A stretch of DNA of 64,000 bases from NCBI RefSeq assembly GCF_004327355.1, contig NZ_QJUM01000033.1, positions 1-64,000 of the forward strand. Direction: 5' to 3'. This DNA comes from Phytopseudomonas dryadis (GTDB lineage: Bacteria > Pseudomonadota > Gammaproteobacteria > Pseudomonadales > Pseudomonadaceae). Shown here in pieces: positions 7,969 through 16,999 of the stretch (positions within the stretch are counted from its first letter, which is position 1; the number at the start of each line of letters is the position of its first letter). The position numbers were made by a program, and so were the translations under genes. Under the pieces are notes generated by a model. That model saw only the letters and a program-made list of their open reading frames with translations. It was not told the origin of the DNA and made no database searches.

Positions 7969-10677
7969 TCACTGCGTTCGGTCGAAATCGTAATGCAGCT
8001 CGTTGTTCCGCTGCGTCACACGAACCCCGGTCAGTGCCTTGCCTTCGAGCAGGCGGGTGAGGAACTCGCGGCTCATGTCCGGCAGCATGCTGTTGGTCAG
8101 GATGGCGTCGATCTGCCGTCCGCCACTCTCGTTCTCGGTGCAGCGCGAGACCACCAGATCGACCACGCTGTCGTCGTAATCGAACGGCACCTTGTGCGTC
8201 GCCTCGATGCGCTTCTTGATGCGCTCGAGCTGCAGATGGGTGATGGCCTTGAGCATGTCGTCGGAGAGCGGGTAGTAGGGGATGGTCACCAGGCGGCCGA
8301 GCAGGGCCGGCGGGAATATCTGCAGCAGCGGCTCACGCAGGGCCTTGGCGATGCCTTCGGGTTCGGGTATCAGCTCCGGGTCGCTGCACAGCCCGGCGAT
8401 CATCTCGGTGCCGGCGTTGGTGGTGAGCAGGATCAGGGTGTTCTTGAAGTCGATCTGGCGGCCTTCGCCGTCTTCCATCACGCCCTTGTCGAACACCTGG
8501 AAGAAAATCTCGTGCACGTCCGGGTGGGCTTTTTCCACCTCGTCGAGCAGTACCACGCTGTAGGGCTTGCGGCGTACCGCTTCGGTCAGCACGCCGCCTT
8601 CGCCGTAGCCGATGTAGCCGGGGGGCGCGCCCTTGAGGGTGGAGACGGTGTGCGCTTCCTGGAACTCGCTCATGTTGATGGTGATGACGTTCTGCTCGCC
8701 GCCGTAGAGGGCTTCGGCCAGGGCCAGGGCGGTTTCGGTCTTGCCCACGCCGGAGGTGCCGGCGAGCATGAACACGCCGATCGGCTTGTTCGGGTTGTCC
8801 AGGCCGGCGCGGGAGGTCTGGATGCGCTTGGCGATCATCTCCAGAGCGTGATCCTGGCCGATGATGCGTTTCTTCAGGTGCTCATCGAGCTGGAGGATGG
8901 TTTCCAGCTCGTTGCGCGCCATGCGCCCGACCGGGATGCCCGTCCAGTCGGCTACCACCGAAGCGACGGCCTGGTAGTCCACCGTTGGCAGGATCAGCGG
9001 GGTTTCGCCCTGCAGGGCGCTGAGGCGCTGCTGCAGATCGCCGAGGGTATCGCGCAGGGCCGTGCGTTCTTCGTCGCTCAATGCCGGTTGTTCGGCGCCG
9101 CCTTCACGGCTGGTGTCGTCCACCGGTTCGGCGGCGGCGCGCAGACGGGCGCGGGTGGCCAGCAGTTCGTCGACCAGCGCCTTCTCGTCGGCCCAGCGGG
9201 TTTCCAGAGTGACCAGACGCAGGCGCTCTTCAGCCAGCGCCGCGTCGACGTCCAGCAGGCGGCTGCCGATGGTCACGCCGATGGCCTGTTCGCGGCCGAT
9301 GATCGCCCGCTCGGTTTCCAGGGACTCGATGCGCCGCCGGCTGTCGTCCACCTCGGCCGGCACCGCGTGCAGGCTGATGGCCACGCGGGCGCAGGCGGTG
9401 TCGAGCAGGCTCACCGATTTGTCCGGCAACTGGCGTGCTGGGATGTAGCGGTGCGACAGCTTGACGGCGGCCTCCAGGGCTTCATCGAGAATCTGCACCT
9501 GGTGGTGTTTTTCCATGGTCGAGGCGACGCCGCGCATCATCAGGATGGCGCGGTGCTCGGAGGGTTCGTCCACCTGCACCACCTGGAAGCGCCGGGTCAG
9601 GGCAGGGTCTTTCTCTATGTGCTTCTTGTATTCCGCCCAGGTGGTGGCGGCCACGGTGCGCAGGGTGCCGCGGGCCAGCGCCGGCTTGAGCAGGTTGGCG
9701 GCATCACCGGTACCGGCCGCGCCACCGGCGCCGACCAGGGTGTGGGCTTCGTCGATGAACAGGATGATCGGCTTGGGCGAGCTCTGCACGTCCTCGATGA
9801 CCTGACGCAGGCGCTGTTCGAACTCGCCCTTCATGCTCGCGCCGGCCTGCAGCAGACCGACATCCAGGCTGCGCAGCTCGACGTCCTTGAGGCTCGGCGG
9901 CACGTCACCGGCGACGATGCGCAGGGCGAAACCCTCGACCACCGCGGTCTTGCCCACGCCGGCCTCGCCGGTGAGGATCGGGTTGTTCTGACGGCGACGC
10001 ATGAGGATGTCGACCAGCTGGCGAATCTCGTCGTCGCGCCCGACGATGGGGTCGAGCTTGCCGCTGCGCGCCTGTTCGGTGAGGTCGACGGTGAAGCGCT
10101 TGAGCGCCTCCTGTTTGCCCATCGCGCTGGGCGCGATGGCGCCACTGGCTTCACCCGGCACCGCACCGGCATCGAAACCGTCGGTGGCGCTCAGGGCGTT
10201 CTCCGGCGAGGCACCGACGATCTCGTCGAAGCGTTCGGTGAGTGTCTCGATCTTGACCTTGTCGAACTCGCGGGAGATGGCCAGCAGGGCGTTGCGCAGG
10301 CTTGGCGTCTTGAGGATACCGACCACCAGATAGCCGGTGCGCACCTGGCTTTCGCCGAACATCAGGCTGCCATAGACCCAGCCGCGCTCGACCGCTTCCT
10401 CGACGTGGGAGGACAGGTCGGTGATCGATGTGGAGCCGCGCGGCAAGCGATCCAGGGCTTCGGTGATGTCCTTGGCCAGGCGCGCCGGCTCGATGCTGAA
10501 CTGGCGCACGATCTGCTGCAGGTCGGAATCCTGCAACTGCAGGATCTGATGCAGCCAGTGGCTCAGCTCGACGTAGGGGTTGCCACGCAGCTTGCAGAAT
10601 ACGGTGGCGGCTTCGATGGCCTTGTAGGCGACGCTGTTCAACTTGCCGAACAGCGCGGCGCGACTGATTTCTGCCAT
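7969..10677 (-). CDS. clpV: ClpV/TssH AAA+ ATPase of the T6SS
   Basis: 902 residues, usual ClpV length. A Clp-N type N-terminal domain (about 1-150) is followed by the first AAA+ module with Walker A GEAGVGKT at 237-244, a coiled middle region, the second module with GTSGVGKTETA near residue 640 and the C-terminal D2-small domain. It disassembles contracted TssB-TssC sheaths in the cytoplasm so that subunits can be reused. It stands between the lipase cassette and vgrG. Confidence 0.97.
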   Translation of the reverse strand: MAEISRAALFGKLNSVAYKAIEAATVFCKLRGNPYVELSHWLHQILQLQDSDLQQIVRQFSIEPARLAKDITEALDRLPRGSTSITDLSSHVEEAVERGWVYGSLMFGESQVRTGYLVVGILKTPSLRNALLAISREFDKVKIETLTERFDEIVGASPENALSATDGFDAGAVPGEASGAIAPSAMGKQEALKRFTVDLTEQARSGKLDPIVGRDDEIRQLVDILMRRRQNNPILTGEAGVGKTAVVEGFALRIVAGDVPPSLKDVELRSLDVGLLQAGASMKGEFEQRLRQVIEDVQSSPKPIILFIDEAHTLVGAGGAAGTGDAANLLKPALARGTLRTVAATTWAEYKKHIEKDPALTRRFQVVQVDEPSEHRAILMMRGVASTMEKHHQVQILDEALEAAVKLSHRYIPARQLPDKSVSLLDTACARVAISLHAVPAEVDDSRRRIESLETERAIIGREQAIGVTIGSRLLDVDAALAEERLRLVTLETRWADEKALVDELLATRARLRAAAEPVDDTSREGGAEQPALSDEERTALRDTLGDLQQRLSALQGETPLILPTVDYQAVASVVADWTGIPVGRMARNELETILQLDEHLKKRIIGQDHALEMIAKRIQTSRAGLDNPNKPIGVFMLAGTSGVGKTETALALAEALYGGEQNVITINMSEFQEAHTVSTLKGAPPGYIGYGEGGVLTEAVRRKPYSVVLLDEVEKAHPDVHEIFFQVFDKGVMEDGEGRQIDFKNTLILLTTNAGTEMIAGLCSDPELIPEPEGIAKALREPLLQIFPPALLGRLVTIPYYPLSDDMLKAITHLQLERIKKRIEATHKVPFDYDDSVVDLVVSRCTENESGGRQIDAILTNSMLPDMSREFLTRLLEGKALTGVRVTQRNNELHYDFDRTQ

Positions 10678-10746
10678 GGTTCTTTCCTTTGAACGAGAGA
10701 GTTGTTGGGCTATCTGTTTACGACCTGACGCAATGCCTGATCGCCA

Positions 10747-11913
10747 TTAACGTAATTGGCCTATGGAATTGAGGGCCTTGCGGGCCAGGTTGCCGATGGT
10801 GGTGAACAGCAGATTGAGCATCCAGCGCAAAAAGGCGCTGGTCACGTCACTGGCTGTCGGTAAAGGTCGGCCAAGGAACTGGAAGATACGCACCACCAGA
10901 TTGCGGACCTGCTCCCCCAGCTCCTGGCCGATTCTGACGCCCTGAATCAGGATGGCCGCAATCTGATCGATGACCGTCAGCGATGCGCCGAGGAACATCC
11001 CGAAGGCGCCTCCTGCGACCGACAGGATCTGTTTCAGCACCCAGCCGATGGCGCTGCTGAGCATCCAGAAGGTGGCTGAGGACAGCTGCAGTACGCCGCC
11101 ATTCCTGGCGCTGTCCAGCCAGGCTTCGATGTCCTGTTCGAACTGTGAGCGTTCGAGACGACGCAGCCCGGTCCAGGACGCATCCTTGACCGAGTTCATG
11201 TAATTGGGCATGCGATGGGCATCGCCAGAGACGAGGCCGCCCCAGGGCAGCTTGCAGGTGTCGCCCTCCACCGGCAGGTGCAGGAACGGGAACAGAGGCA
11301 CCATCGGCACAACGTCGGAGTCGTGAAAGACGCGGTTGATATTGCCGGTGCCGAGCTTGCCCGTGAGATTGCGGGCGAAGCCTGCGGTGCCCACGCGTGG
11401 GCAGCCGAAGGTGTAGAGCTTGACGCTGCCTGCGCCCAATTCGCTGAGGTGGTCTGCCATCAGGGTGGCGATGGCGCTGCCCAGGCTGTGACCAACCAAA
11501 TGGATGGCGCTTGGGTTCTTGCCGCGCAGAAACTGCATGACCTCGTCACGCATGGACATGAAGGTATTGTTGAAGCCCGCGTGCACTGGCCACGTGGAAG
11601 GCCCGCGCTGCAGGTCGCAGTGCGCATCGGTCACGGCGTCCGCAACGGTCTGGGTACCACGGAAGGCAATCAACATCTCTCCCTGGCGCCCACCGATGCC
11701 GTCTGCCGCATAGGCGAAACCGGACTGGCTGCGAATGGCAACACCGCTGTTGCCTTGGTAGCCCTCGGCGGACGAGAAGTCGAAGAGCTGCGCGACATCA
11801 CTCATGCTCGCAGCCGCTCGTTTAGCCATCTCGGCCATATCCAGATTGAGGGTCAGGGTGTTGTAGACATTGTCCGCTACGAGGGAGGCCTGCCTTGGGG
11901 TTAACAGATTCAT
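10747..11913 (-). CDS. Class 3 lipase, candidate T6SS phospholipase effector
   Basis: 388 residues. The alpha/beta-hydrolase core shows AFRGTQ (oxyanion region), the nucleophile elbow GHSLG at 141-145 (Ser143), Asp200 in HDSDVVP and His233 in GDAHRMPNY, a complete class 3 lipase triad. About 130 residues follow with several hydrophobic or amphipathic stretches (for example AIGWVLKQILSVAGGAFGMF), which could contact membranes. No signal peptide, as expected for a T6SS cargo. It sits between tssG and clpV, directly behind a gene for a secreted DUF6795-like protein. Effector role is inferred from location; a specific Tle family is not assigned. Confidence 0.8.
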   Translation of the reverse strand: MNLLTPRQASLVADNVYNTLTLNLDMAEMAKRAAASMSDVAQLFDFSSAEGYQGNSGVAIRSQSGFAYAADGIGGRQGEMLIAFRGTQTVADAVTDAHCDLQRGPSTWPVHAGFNNTFMSMRDEVMQFLRGKNPSAIHLVGHSLGSAIATLMADHLSELGAGSVKLYTFGCPRVGTAGFARNLTGKLGTGNINRVFHDSDVVPMVPLFPFLHLPVEGDTCKLPWGGLVSGDAHRMPNYMNSVKDASWTGLRRLERSQFEQDIEAWLDSARNGGVLQLSSATFWMLSSAIGWVLKQILSVAGGAFGMFLGASLTVIDQIAAILIQGVRIGQELGEQVRNLVVRIFQFLGRPLPTASDVTSAFLRWMLNLLFTTIGNLARKALNSIGQLR

Positions 11914-11922
11914 TCCATTTCC

Positions 11923-12390
11923 TCAGTCTTTTGTCAGCACGCAAATGCCGTAGCTCTTACTTTCCGGATGGGCGCCGGGTGTATCGCTTAGTTCACACAC
12001 CAGCTTGAACGGGCCGTTCGCACTCTCGCTGTTCTTGGCGTAGTTATCCTTGTCGTGCAGCCAGCCGTCGTATTCCTTGCCGTTGTGGCGAATCGTTATG
12101 GTCTGGTTGATCTTCTGCCCGGTCGGAATCACGGTAGCGAAGAAGGATTTTTCCACGCGCTCCTCCAACGAGAAGTGCCCTTGCTGGTCCGTGGTGCTGG
12201 AGAATGTTCGTTTCTTCTGATCCCACAGCCAGATGTAGCTCTGTTCGATTTCTGCCCCTGCAACTGGTTCGCCATTGAGCAGTACCGTGCCTTTGACCTC
12301 TGAGAACATGTAGAGTGGTTTGGCCATGGCCGGCTCCTGCAGTAGAAAGAAAAGGGCAATCGAAAAAGTGGCGAAAAGCATGTTTTTCAT
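11923..12390 (-). CDS. Secreted DUF6795-like protein, candidate lipase immunity
   Basis: 155 residues with an N-terminal signal peptide (hydrophobic ATFSIALFFLL, likely cleavage after AMA), so it is periplasmic. The body reads LYMFSEVKGTVLLNGEPVAGAEI followed by a beta-rich carboxypeptidase-regulatory-like fold and resembles DUF6795 proteins found near T6SS lipases. The gene ends 9 bp before the lipase start and is clearly less GC-rich than the flanking tssG and clpV, suggesting later arrival. A periplasmic immunity role fits a phospholipase that attacks from the periplasm, but is inference. Confidence 0.65.
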   Translation of the reverse strand: MKNMLFATFSIALFFLLQEPAMAKPLYMFSEVKGTVLLNGEPVAGAEIEQSYIWLWDQKKRTFSSTTDQQGHFSLEERVEKSFFATVIPTGQKINQTITIRHNGKEYDGWLHDKDNYAKNSESANGPFKLVCELSDTPGAHPESKSYGICVLTKD

Positions 12391-12418
12391 GTTCTGGAGG
12401 CATTCTCTTCAGAGATGT

Positions 12419-13426
12419 TCATCGGTACGTGTCCTCGCCTTGGCAATGCGCACTGCCGAGAAACAGATCATCGGCATGTTCTTGTGGTTGCCCAAGCCAG
12501 GTATCGAAGCCGAGTCGGCAGTCGCCGGCCAGGCTGGCCGGCGGTACCTCCTCGCGTTTGAGCACCAGATTGGCGTCCCAGTCCAGTTCTTCACCGAGGT
12601 ATTCGGCCACCCAGGCCACCAGCTCGGCGAGCAGCGGCTGATCCGGCAGGAAACGTCGGTACTGCGCCAGGCTCAACGGGCCCAGGCGCAAGCGAAACTT
12701 GTGTTGCCGATCCCACACGTGGGTGCCCAGGCACAGGTCCACGCCGAGGCTGCAGGTGGCGGCGCCCAGGCGGCTGTATTCCGGCAGTTGCAGCCACTGG
12801 CCGACGTACTCCTCGAGCGCCACCGGCACGCCGAAGTACTCGCTGAGAATGACCCGCAGGCCATCGGGGTAGCGGGTCTGCGCGGCCAGATGGCCGCTGA
12901 AGTAGTAGCGCGCGGCATCGTCGATCGGGCCCTGGCCCATCAGGCTGTGCATGCCGCGACCGGAGAGGGCGCCGAGGCGTGGCGACCAGTAGTCGTCGCC
13001 CGCGCGATCCTGGCTGACGGTGGGCCGGGCTTCGGCCCAGGCGCGGTAGAACAGGGTCAGCAGGCGGTGGTTGAAGATGTCGAGGAAGCGCTTGAAGGTG
13101 GCGTCGCCATGGTGCCGCTGGCGCTCGCGGGCATGCTCGGTCAGGTGCAGCGGCAGCGGGCCGTTGGGGCCGGTGAGGCCGAAGAAGAACTGCTCGACGC
13201 GCGGTGTGCCGGTGCTGTCGTGGATGACGCTGGCCAGGGTCGAGGGGGCGAAGCCGCAGTCCGGCTTCTGCCCCAGGCGCAGCGGGTCGTCGACCAGGCG
13301 CACGGAATGGCCGAGGCGCGGGCGCTCGGGGAATTCGCATTCGATGCGGCGCAGCGCCTGGAAGAAGTCGTAGTCCCAGGGCGCCTCGGCCATCGCGGCC
13401 AGGGTGTCTACAGTGTTGGCCGACAT
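12419..13426 (-). CDS. tssG: TssG, T6SS baseplate component
   Basis: 335 residues, normal for TssG/VasB/ImpH. The N-terminal WDYDFFQALRRIE motif and the central FGLTGPNGPLPLHLTEHARE motif are the family hallmarks. TssG forms the baseplate wedge with TssF and TssE around the VgrG hub. The gene overlaps the end of tssF by 19 bp. The next gene on the strand is the DUF6795-like one, 28 bp away, which breaks the tssG-clpV adjacency expected for HSI-I. Confidence 0.95.
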   Translation of the reverse strand: MSANTVDTLAAMAEAPWDYDFFQALRRIECEFPERPRLGHSVRLVDDPLRLGQKPDCGFAPSTLASVIHDSTGTPRVEQFFFGLTGPNGPLPLHLTEHARERQRHHGDATFKRFLDIFNHRLLTLFYRAWAEARPTVSQDRAGDDYWSPRLGALSGRGMHSLMGQGPIDDAARYYFSGHLAAQTRYPDGLRVILSEYFGVPVALEEYVGQWLQLPEYSRLGAATCSLGVDLCLGTHVWDRQHKFRLRLGPLSLAQYRRFLPDQPLLAELVAWVAEYLGEELDWDANLVLKREEVPPASLAGDCRLGFDTWLGQPQEHADDLFLGSAHCQGEDTYR

Positions 13427-15267
13427 CCGGGCTTGGCCCTCCAGCGCATCACCTCACCGCGTTCACTGGTGCGCAGCACCGTTTCGGTAAAGCTGTTGAT
13501 CGACACGTAGCGCGTCAGGAAACGCTCCAGCACCGAGCCGAGCAGAAACACCCCAGTGCCACGGAAGGCGTTCTCGTCGAACTCCAGGCCGATCTCCAGG
13601 CCACGGCCGAAGACGATCGGCCCGGGCATCGGCAGGCGTCGGGTACAGGCCTTGCTGCTGACCTGGCGCAGGCCGTCGATCTGCAGCTGCAGGGCGGAGT
13701 CGCCAGGGTCGCCGTACAGGCGCAGCAGTTCGCGCAGGGCGGCGGCGCCCTGGCCCTGTTCGCTGAGCGACAGGTAGTTGAGCGACAACTGGCTGATCAG
13801 GCGCCAGGCGCTGGCGTCGTGGGCCCGGCTGGCACGCGGTCGGCTGGGGCCGGCCAGGCAGCGCACGGCCAGTACCGGCGCGCTGTCTTCCAGGGTGAAA
13901 TCGCTGCGTGCGTCGCCCACCGGCATGAACAGCGGCAGGTCGCGGTTGGTGCACAGCGCGGCGATGCCCAGCTGGCGCAGGTCGTGGCGATAGGGTGCCT
14001 GGTTGGCGTCGACCAGGGAAATGAAGGTTTCGCTGCCGATGTAGGTCGAGCGCGGGCCGTTGCGCCGCTGTTTGCTCGACAGCACCCGTGGTTCGCGGCG
14101 CAGGCTGTACCAGGCCTGCTCGCGGCCGTAACGCGACGGATCGCGCACGGCGTAGAACGGCTGGAACGGCTGTTCCGGGCCGCTGCCGTGGCCGCTGACT
14201 TCGGTGATCGAGTGGATCTCGAAGTCCTGGGGCCGGGTGCGGTCGGCGATGATCTGGTGCTCGTGGACGCGGTCGCTGAGGTGGATGCGGTCGGCGCGGC
14301 GCGGGAACAGGTTGATCGCCGGGGTGCAGAACAGGCGGAACTGTTCGGCACCGATACTGTTCTCCAGGCTGTTGTCGAGGCGGCTGAACAGCACCACGAT
14401 TTCCAGTTCCTGGCTGGTGTTGCGTTGCACGGCGCGTTTCAGCCCGGCCAGCTCGACGAACAGGAAACGGTTGGGCAGGGCGAAGTATTCCTGCAGCAGG
14501 CGGTAGCCCTGAAAGGCTCTGGGCACCACCGGCAGCGCTGCGTCCTGGTCGTCGAAGCCGCGTGGACGCAGGCTGTCGGGCGGCAGGCGCTCGACCCAGT
14601 CGCCGTTCACCGCCCTGACGAACACGGCGCAGGCATTGCCCAGCAGTTGCTCGTACAGGCGGAAGGGCTGCTCGTCGGCGCCGTGCAGGAAAAAGCTCAG
14701 CTCATGCAGATCCAGGGCATTGAACGGTAGCCCGGCGCCGGTGCGCAGGCGCAGGCGCAGACCTGCCTTGGCGCCCGGCTCGCTGGCGGCCAGACGCCCC
14801 AGCACCGTGGCCGGATTACCGAAGTAGGCGGCCTGGGTGACCTCCAGTGGCCACAGGGTGACCGGCTGGCAGGTGCGGTATTCGCAGGCGGTCTGCGCTT
14901 CGCTACCGAGCAGGCCGCGCAACGAGGCGCCGCGCTCGAGGGTGAAGCCGCTGCTCAGCGAGCCCTCGTTGGGATCGGCGCACAGTTGCACCACGGTCAT
15001 CGACGGGGTCGGTGCCAGGTAGTGCGGGTAGGCGATCTCCAGCAGGTTGTGGGTGAAGGTCGGGTACTCGGCGTCGAGCTTGAGCTGCACCCGCGCCGTC
15101 AGGTAGGCGAACCCTTCGAGCAGGCGCTCCACGTAGGGGTCGGCACAGTCCACCCCGGACAGGGTCAGGCGGCTGGCGATCTTGGGGAATTCGCGGGCGA
15201 ATTCCTCCGCGCTTTCGCGGATGTGTTGCAGTTCCTGGTTGTAGTAACCGAGCAGGCGCGGGTTCAT
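13408..15267 (-). CDS. tssF: TssF, T6SS baseplate component
   Basis: 619 residues, usual TssF/VasA/ImpG length. It opens with LLGYYNQELQHIRESAEEFA and the FPKIASRL-GVDCADPYVERLLEGFAYL block that is strongly conserved in TssF. Its ATG at 15267 overlaps the tssE stop (ATGA) and its end overlaps tssG, so the three baseplate genes are translationally linked. Confidence 0.96.
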   Translation of the reverse strand: MNPRLLGYYNQELQHIRESAEEFAREFPKIASRLTLSGVDCADPYVERLLEGFAYLTARVQLKLDAEYPTFTHNLLEIAYPHYLAPTPSMTVVQLCADPNEGSLSSGFTLERGASLRGLLGSEAQTACEYRTCQPVTLWPLEVTQAAYFGNPATVLGRLAASEPGAKAGLRLRLRTGAGLPFNALDLHELSFFLHGADEQPFRLYEQLLGNACAVFVRAVNGDWVERLPPDSLRPRGFDDQDAALPVVPRAFQGYRLLQEYFALPNRFLFVELAGLKRAVQRNTSQELEIVVLFSRLDNSLENSIGAEQFRLFCTPAINLFPRRADRIHLSDRVHEHQIIADRTRPQDFEIHSITEVSGHGSGPEQPFQPFYAVRDPSRYGREQAWYSLRREPRVLSSKQRRNGPRSTYIGSETFISLVDANQAPYRHDLRQLGIAALCTNRDLPLFMPVGDARSDFTLEDSAPVLAVRCLAGPSRPRASRAHDASAWRLISQLSLNYLSLSEQGQGAAALRELLRLYGDPGDSALQLQIDGLRQVSSKACTRRLPMPGPIVFGRGLEIGLEFDENAFRGTGVFLLGSVLERFLTRYVSINSFTETVLRTSERGEVMRWRAKPGCRPTL

Positions 15268-15779
15268 CGACGTCTCCGTGACGCATCGGCGGGCAGCACC
15301 TGGACATGCCCGGTTTCCAGATCCAGTTCGGTGGTGAGCAGCAGGCGCAAGGGCATGGGGTGGGCCCAGAGATCGCCTTCGATCTCGAAACTCAGGGAGT
15401 TGTGGCTCATGTCTTCGGCATTGTGCCGGGCCCGCACGCGCAGTGAGGAGCGCACGATGCGCGGCTCGAAATTGGCGATGGCCTTGGCCAGCAATTGCTC
15501 CACGGCTTGCACGTCGACACTCGAGGCGCTGTGTCCGGCCAGCGGCGGCAGGCCGAAGTTGACCACCGAGCTGCCCGCCGCGGTTTGCGCTTCGCCGTCG
15601 CTGTTGAGCGGGGCGATGGTATTGAACAGCCAGGCCAGGTCACGCAGCACCGAGGCGCGCAACTGGCTGAGCGAGAGCACGCGCTTGTCGACGCTCTCCG
15701 CCGGGTTGCCCGGGTCGTCGTCGAGCAGGCGGTCGAGCAGCGAGGGCTGCAGGCGCTCCTGGCGTTTCAGGTCGACCAT
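15264..15779 (-). CDS. tssE: TssE, gp25-like baseplate protein
   Basis: 171 residues with the gp25/lysozyme-like fold signature of TssE: the LQPSLLDRLLDDDP start, LRASVLRDLAWLFNT and the C-terminal IVRSSLRV ... LSFEIEGDLW block. It belongs to the wedge that starts sheath assembly. Its start overlaps the tagJ end by 13 bp and its stop overlaps the tssF start. Confidence 0.93.
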   Translation of the reverse strand: MVDLKRQERLQPSLLDRLLDDDPGNPAESVDKRVLSLSQLRASVLRDLAWLFNTIAPLNSDGEAQTAAGSSVVNFGLPPLAGHSASSVDVQAVEQLLAKAIANFEPRIVRSSLRVRARHNAEDMSHNSLSFEIEGDLWAHPMPLRLLLTTELDLETGHVQVLPADASRRRR

Positions 15780-16567
15780 GCCACGCCATCCCCCTGGTCG
15801 AAGGCCAGGGTACGTACGTCGAACAGGGCCTGTTCGCCCTGATCGAAGGCCAGCAGGCGTTGGCCCAATGGCAGGCCGTTATCCTGCCATTCGGTCTTGC
15901 GCGCCAGGCGCAGCGTATCGTCGGTGCTGGCGTGGCTGCCCGGGTAGCGGCTGGGAATCAGGCCGACGGTGCCGCCGCCGTTGCGCAGGGTCAGTTGCGC
16001 GGGCAGCCAGACCAGGTCGCGCAGGTCGCTGGGCGCTTCGAGGGTCAGGCTGGCGATGTTTTCCATGGGCAGCCAGACGTAGCGGCCGTTGACGATCAGC
16101 TCCAGTACCGGACCCAGGCGCGGGTCGGCGTCGGCGAGCCAGGCGAAGGGTGTGCCATCGAGCTTGCCGGGTATCGCGGGGGCCGCTTCGAAGGCCTGGT
16201 CGCGCAGGGTCTGCGCAGCGCCGCCCTGGCCCTGGGCATCCTGTTCCAGGGCCAGGATCAGCGGCGCGACCCAGTCGGCGGGCTGGCCGAGCACCACCGG
16301 TGTGGTGCGCCCGGCGAAGACCTGCTCGCGCAGCACTTCGCAGTTCAGCGCGGTGCTGTAGGTCTGCACCATGGGCAGGCAGGCGGCGTCGAGTTCGCCG
16401 GCGACCTTGAGCTGGTTCTGCGCACGGCTCCATTGCCCCATCACGGCCAGCAGCTGGAACAGGAAGACCCGCAGCTCGGCCTTGGCCGGCTGTGCCCGTA
16501 CCTGATCCTGCAGCGCTTTGAGTGCATCGTCGAGGCGTGCGCTACGCAGTAGCTCTTCGGCGCTCAT
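15767..16567 (-). CDS. tagJ: TagJ/ImpE-like T6SS accessory protein
   Basis: 266 residues of the ImpE/TagJ family. The N-terminal part has TPR-like helices (LRSARLDDALKALQDQVRAQ, KAELRVFLFQLLAVMGQWSRA) and the C-terminal part the ImpE beta domain (DLVWLPAQLTLRNGGG). HsiE1/TagJ of P. aeruginosa binds the TssB N-terminus and may help ClpV-dependent sheath recycling. In P. aeruginosa it follows hcp1 directly; here an effector-immunity pair has been placed in between. Confidence 0.9.
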   Translation of the reverse strand: MSAEELLRSARLDDALKALQDQVRAQPAKAELRVFLFQLLAVMGQWSRAQNQLKVAGELDAACLPMVQTYSTALNCEVLREQVFAGRTTPVVLGQPADWVAPLILALEQDAQGQGGAAQTLRDQAFEAAPAIPGKLDGTPFAWLADADPRLGPVLELIVNGRYVWLPMENIASLTLEAPSDLRDLVWLPAQLTLRNGGGTVGLIPSRYPGSHASTDDTLRLARKTEWQDNGLPLGQRLLAFDQGEQALFDVRTLAFDQGDGVAWST

Positions 16568-16594
16568 GGCGCCCTCCTTGTGTGGGGTGTCGCG

Positions 16595-16999
16595 TCATTG
16601 TTCGAACATGCCGGTGTACAGCTTCTCGTCCCACTGGCCATGAGGACAGCTGGCGTTGGCATTGGGCAGCGACTTTTCCCAATGCCCGTCCACCAGGCGC
16701 AACGCCTGCAAGTGCGTACGGCAACCCTGGCCCGGTGGCGCTTCCGGCTGGCTGTGTTGCAGTAGCACGATGGGATGGCCCTCGAAGGTGACGACGCGTA
16801 CCTCACCGTCAGGCGTGCTGTGCAGTTCACAGGGCCAGGGGATGTCCAGGGGGCTGCTTGCACCGCTCGCATCCCGCAGGGCGCACTGTCCTTGCAGGGC
16901 GACCGCCTCGAGGCCATGGCCGGGCTTGGCGGGCGATTCGGCGCAAGCCACCAGACTGACCAGCAACGAGCCGAGCAGCGTATAGGCGTATCGACTCAT
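16595..16999 (-). CDS. Lipoprotein, candidate immunity protein for the amidase effector
   Basis: 134 residues starting with a signal peptide and a lipobox-like LVSLVAC, followed by a hydrophilic mature part with three further conserved-looking cysteines that could form disulfides. No family is recognised with confidence. Its ATG overlaps the stop of the amidase gene (ATGA at 16996-16999). Amidase effectors act on peptidoglycan, so immunity proteins of this class (Tai) are periplasmic, which fits the export signal. Role inferred from position and localisation. Confidence 0.75.
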   Translation of the reverse strand: MSRYAYTLLGSLLVSLVACAESPAKPGHGLEAVALQGQCALRDASGASSPLDIPWPCELHSTPDGEVRVVTFEGHPIVLLQHSQPEAPPGQGCRTHLQALRLVDGHWEKSLPNANASCPHGQWDEKLYTGMFEQ

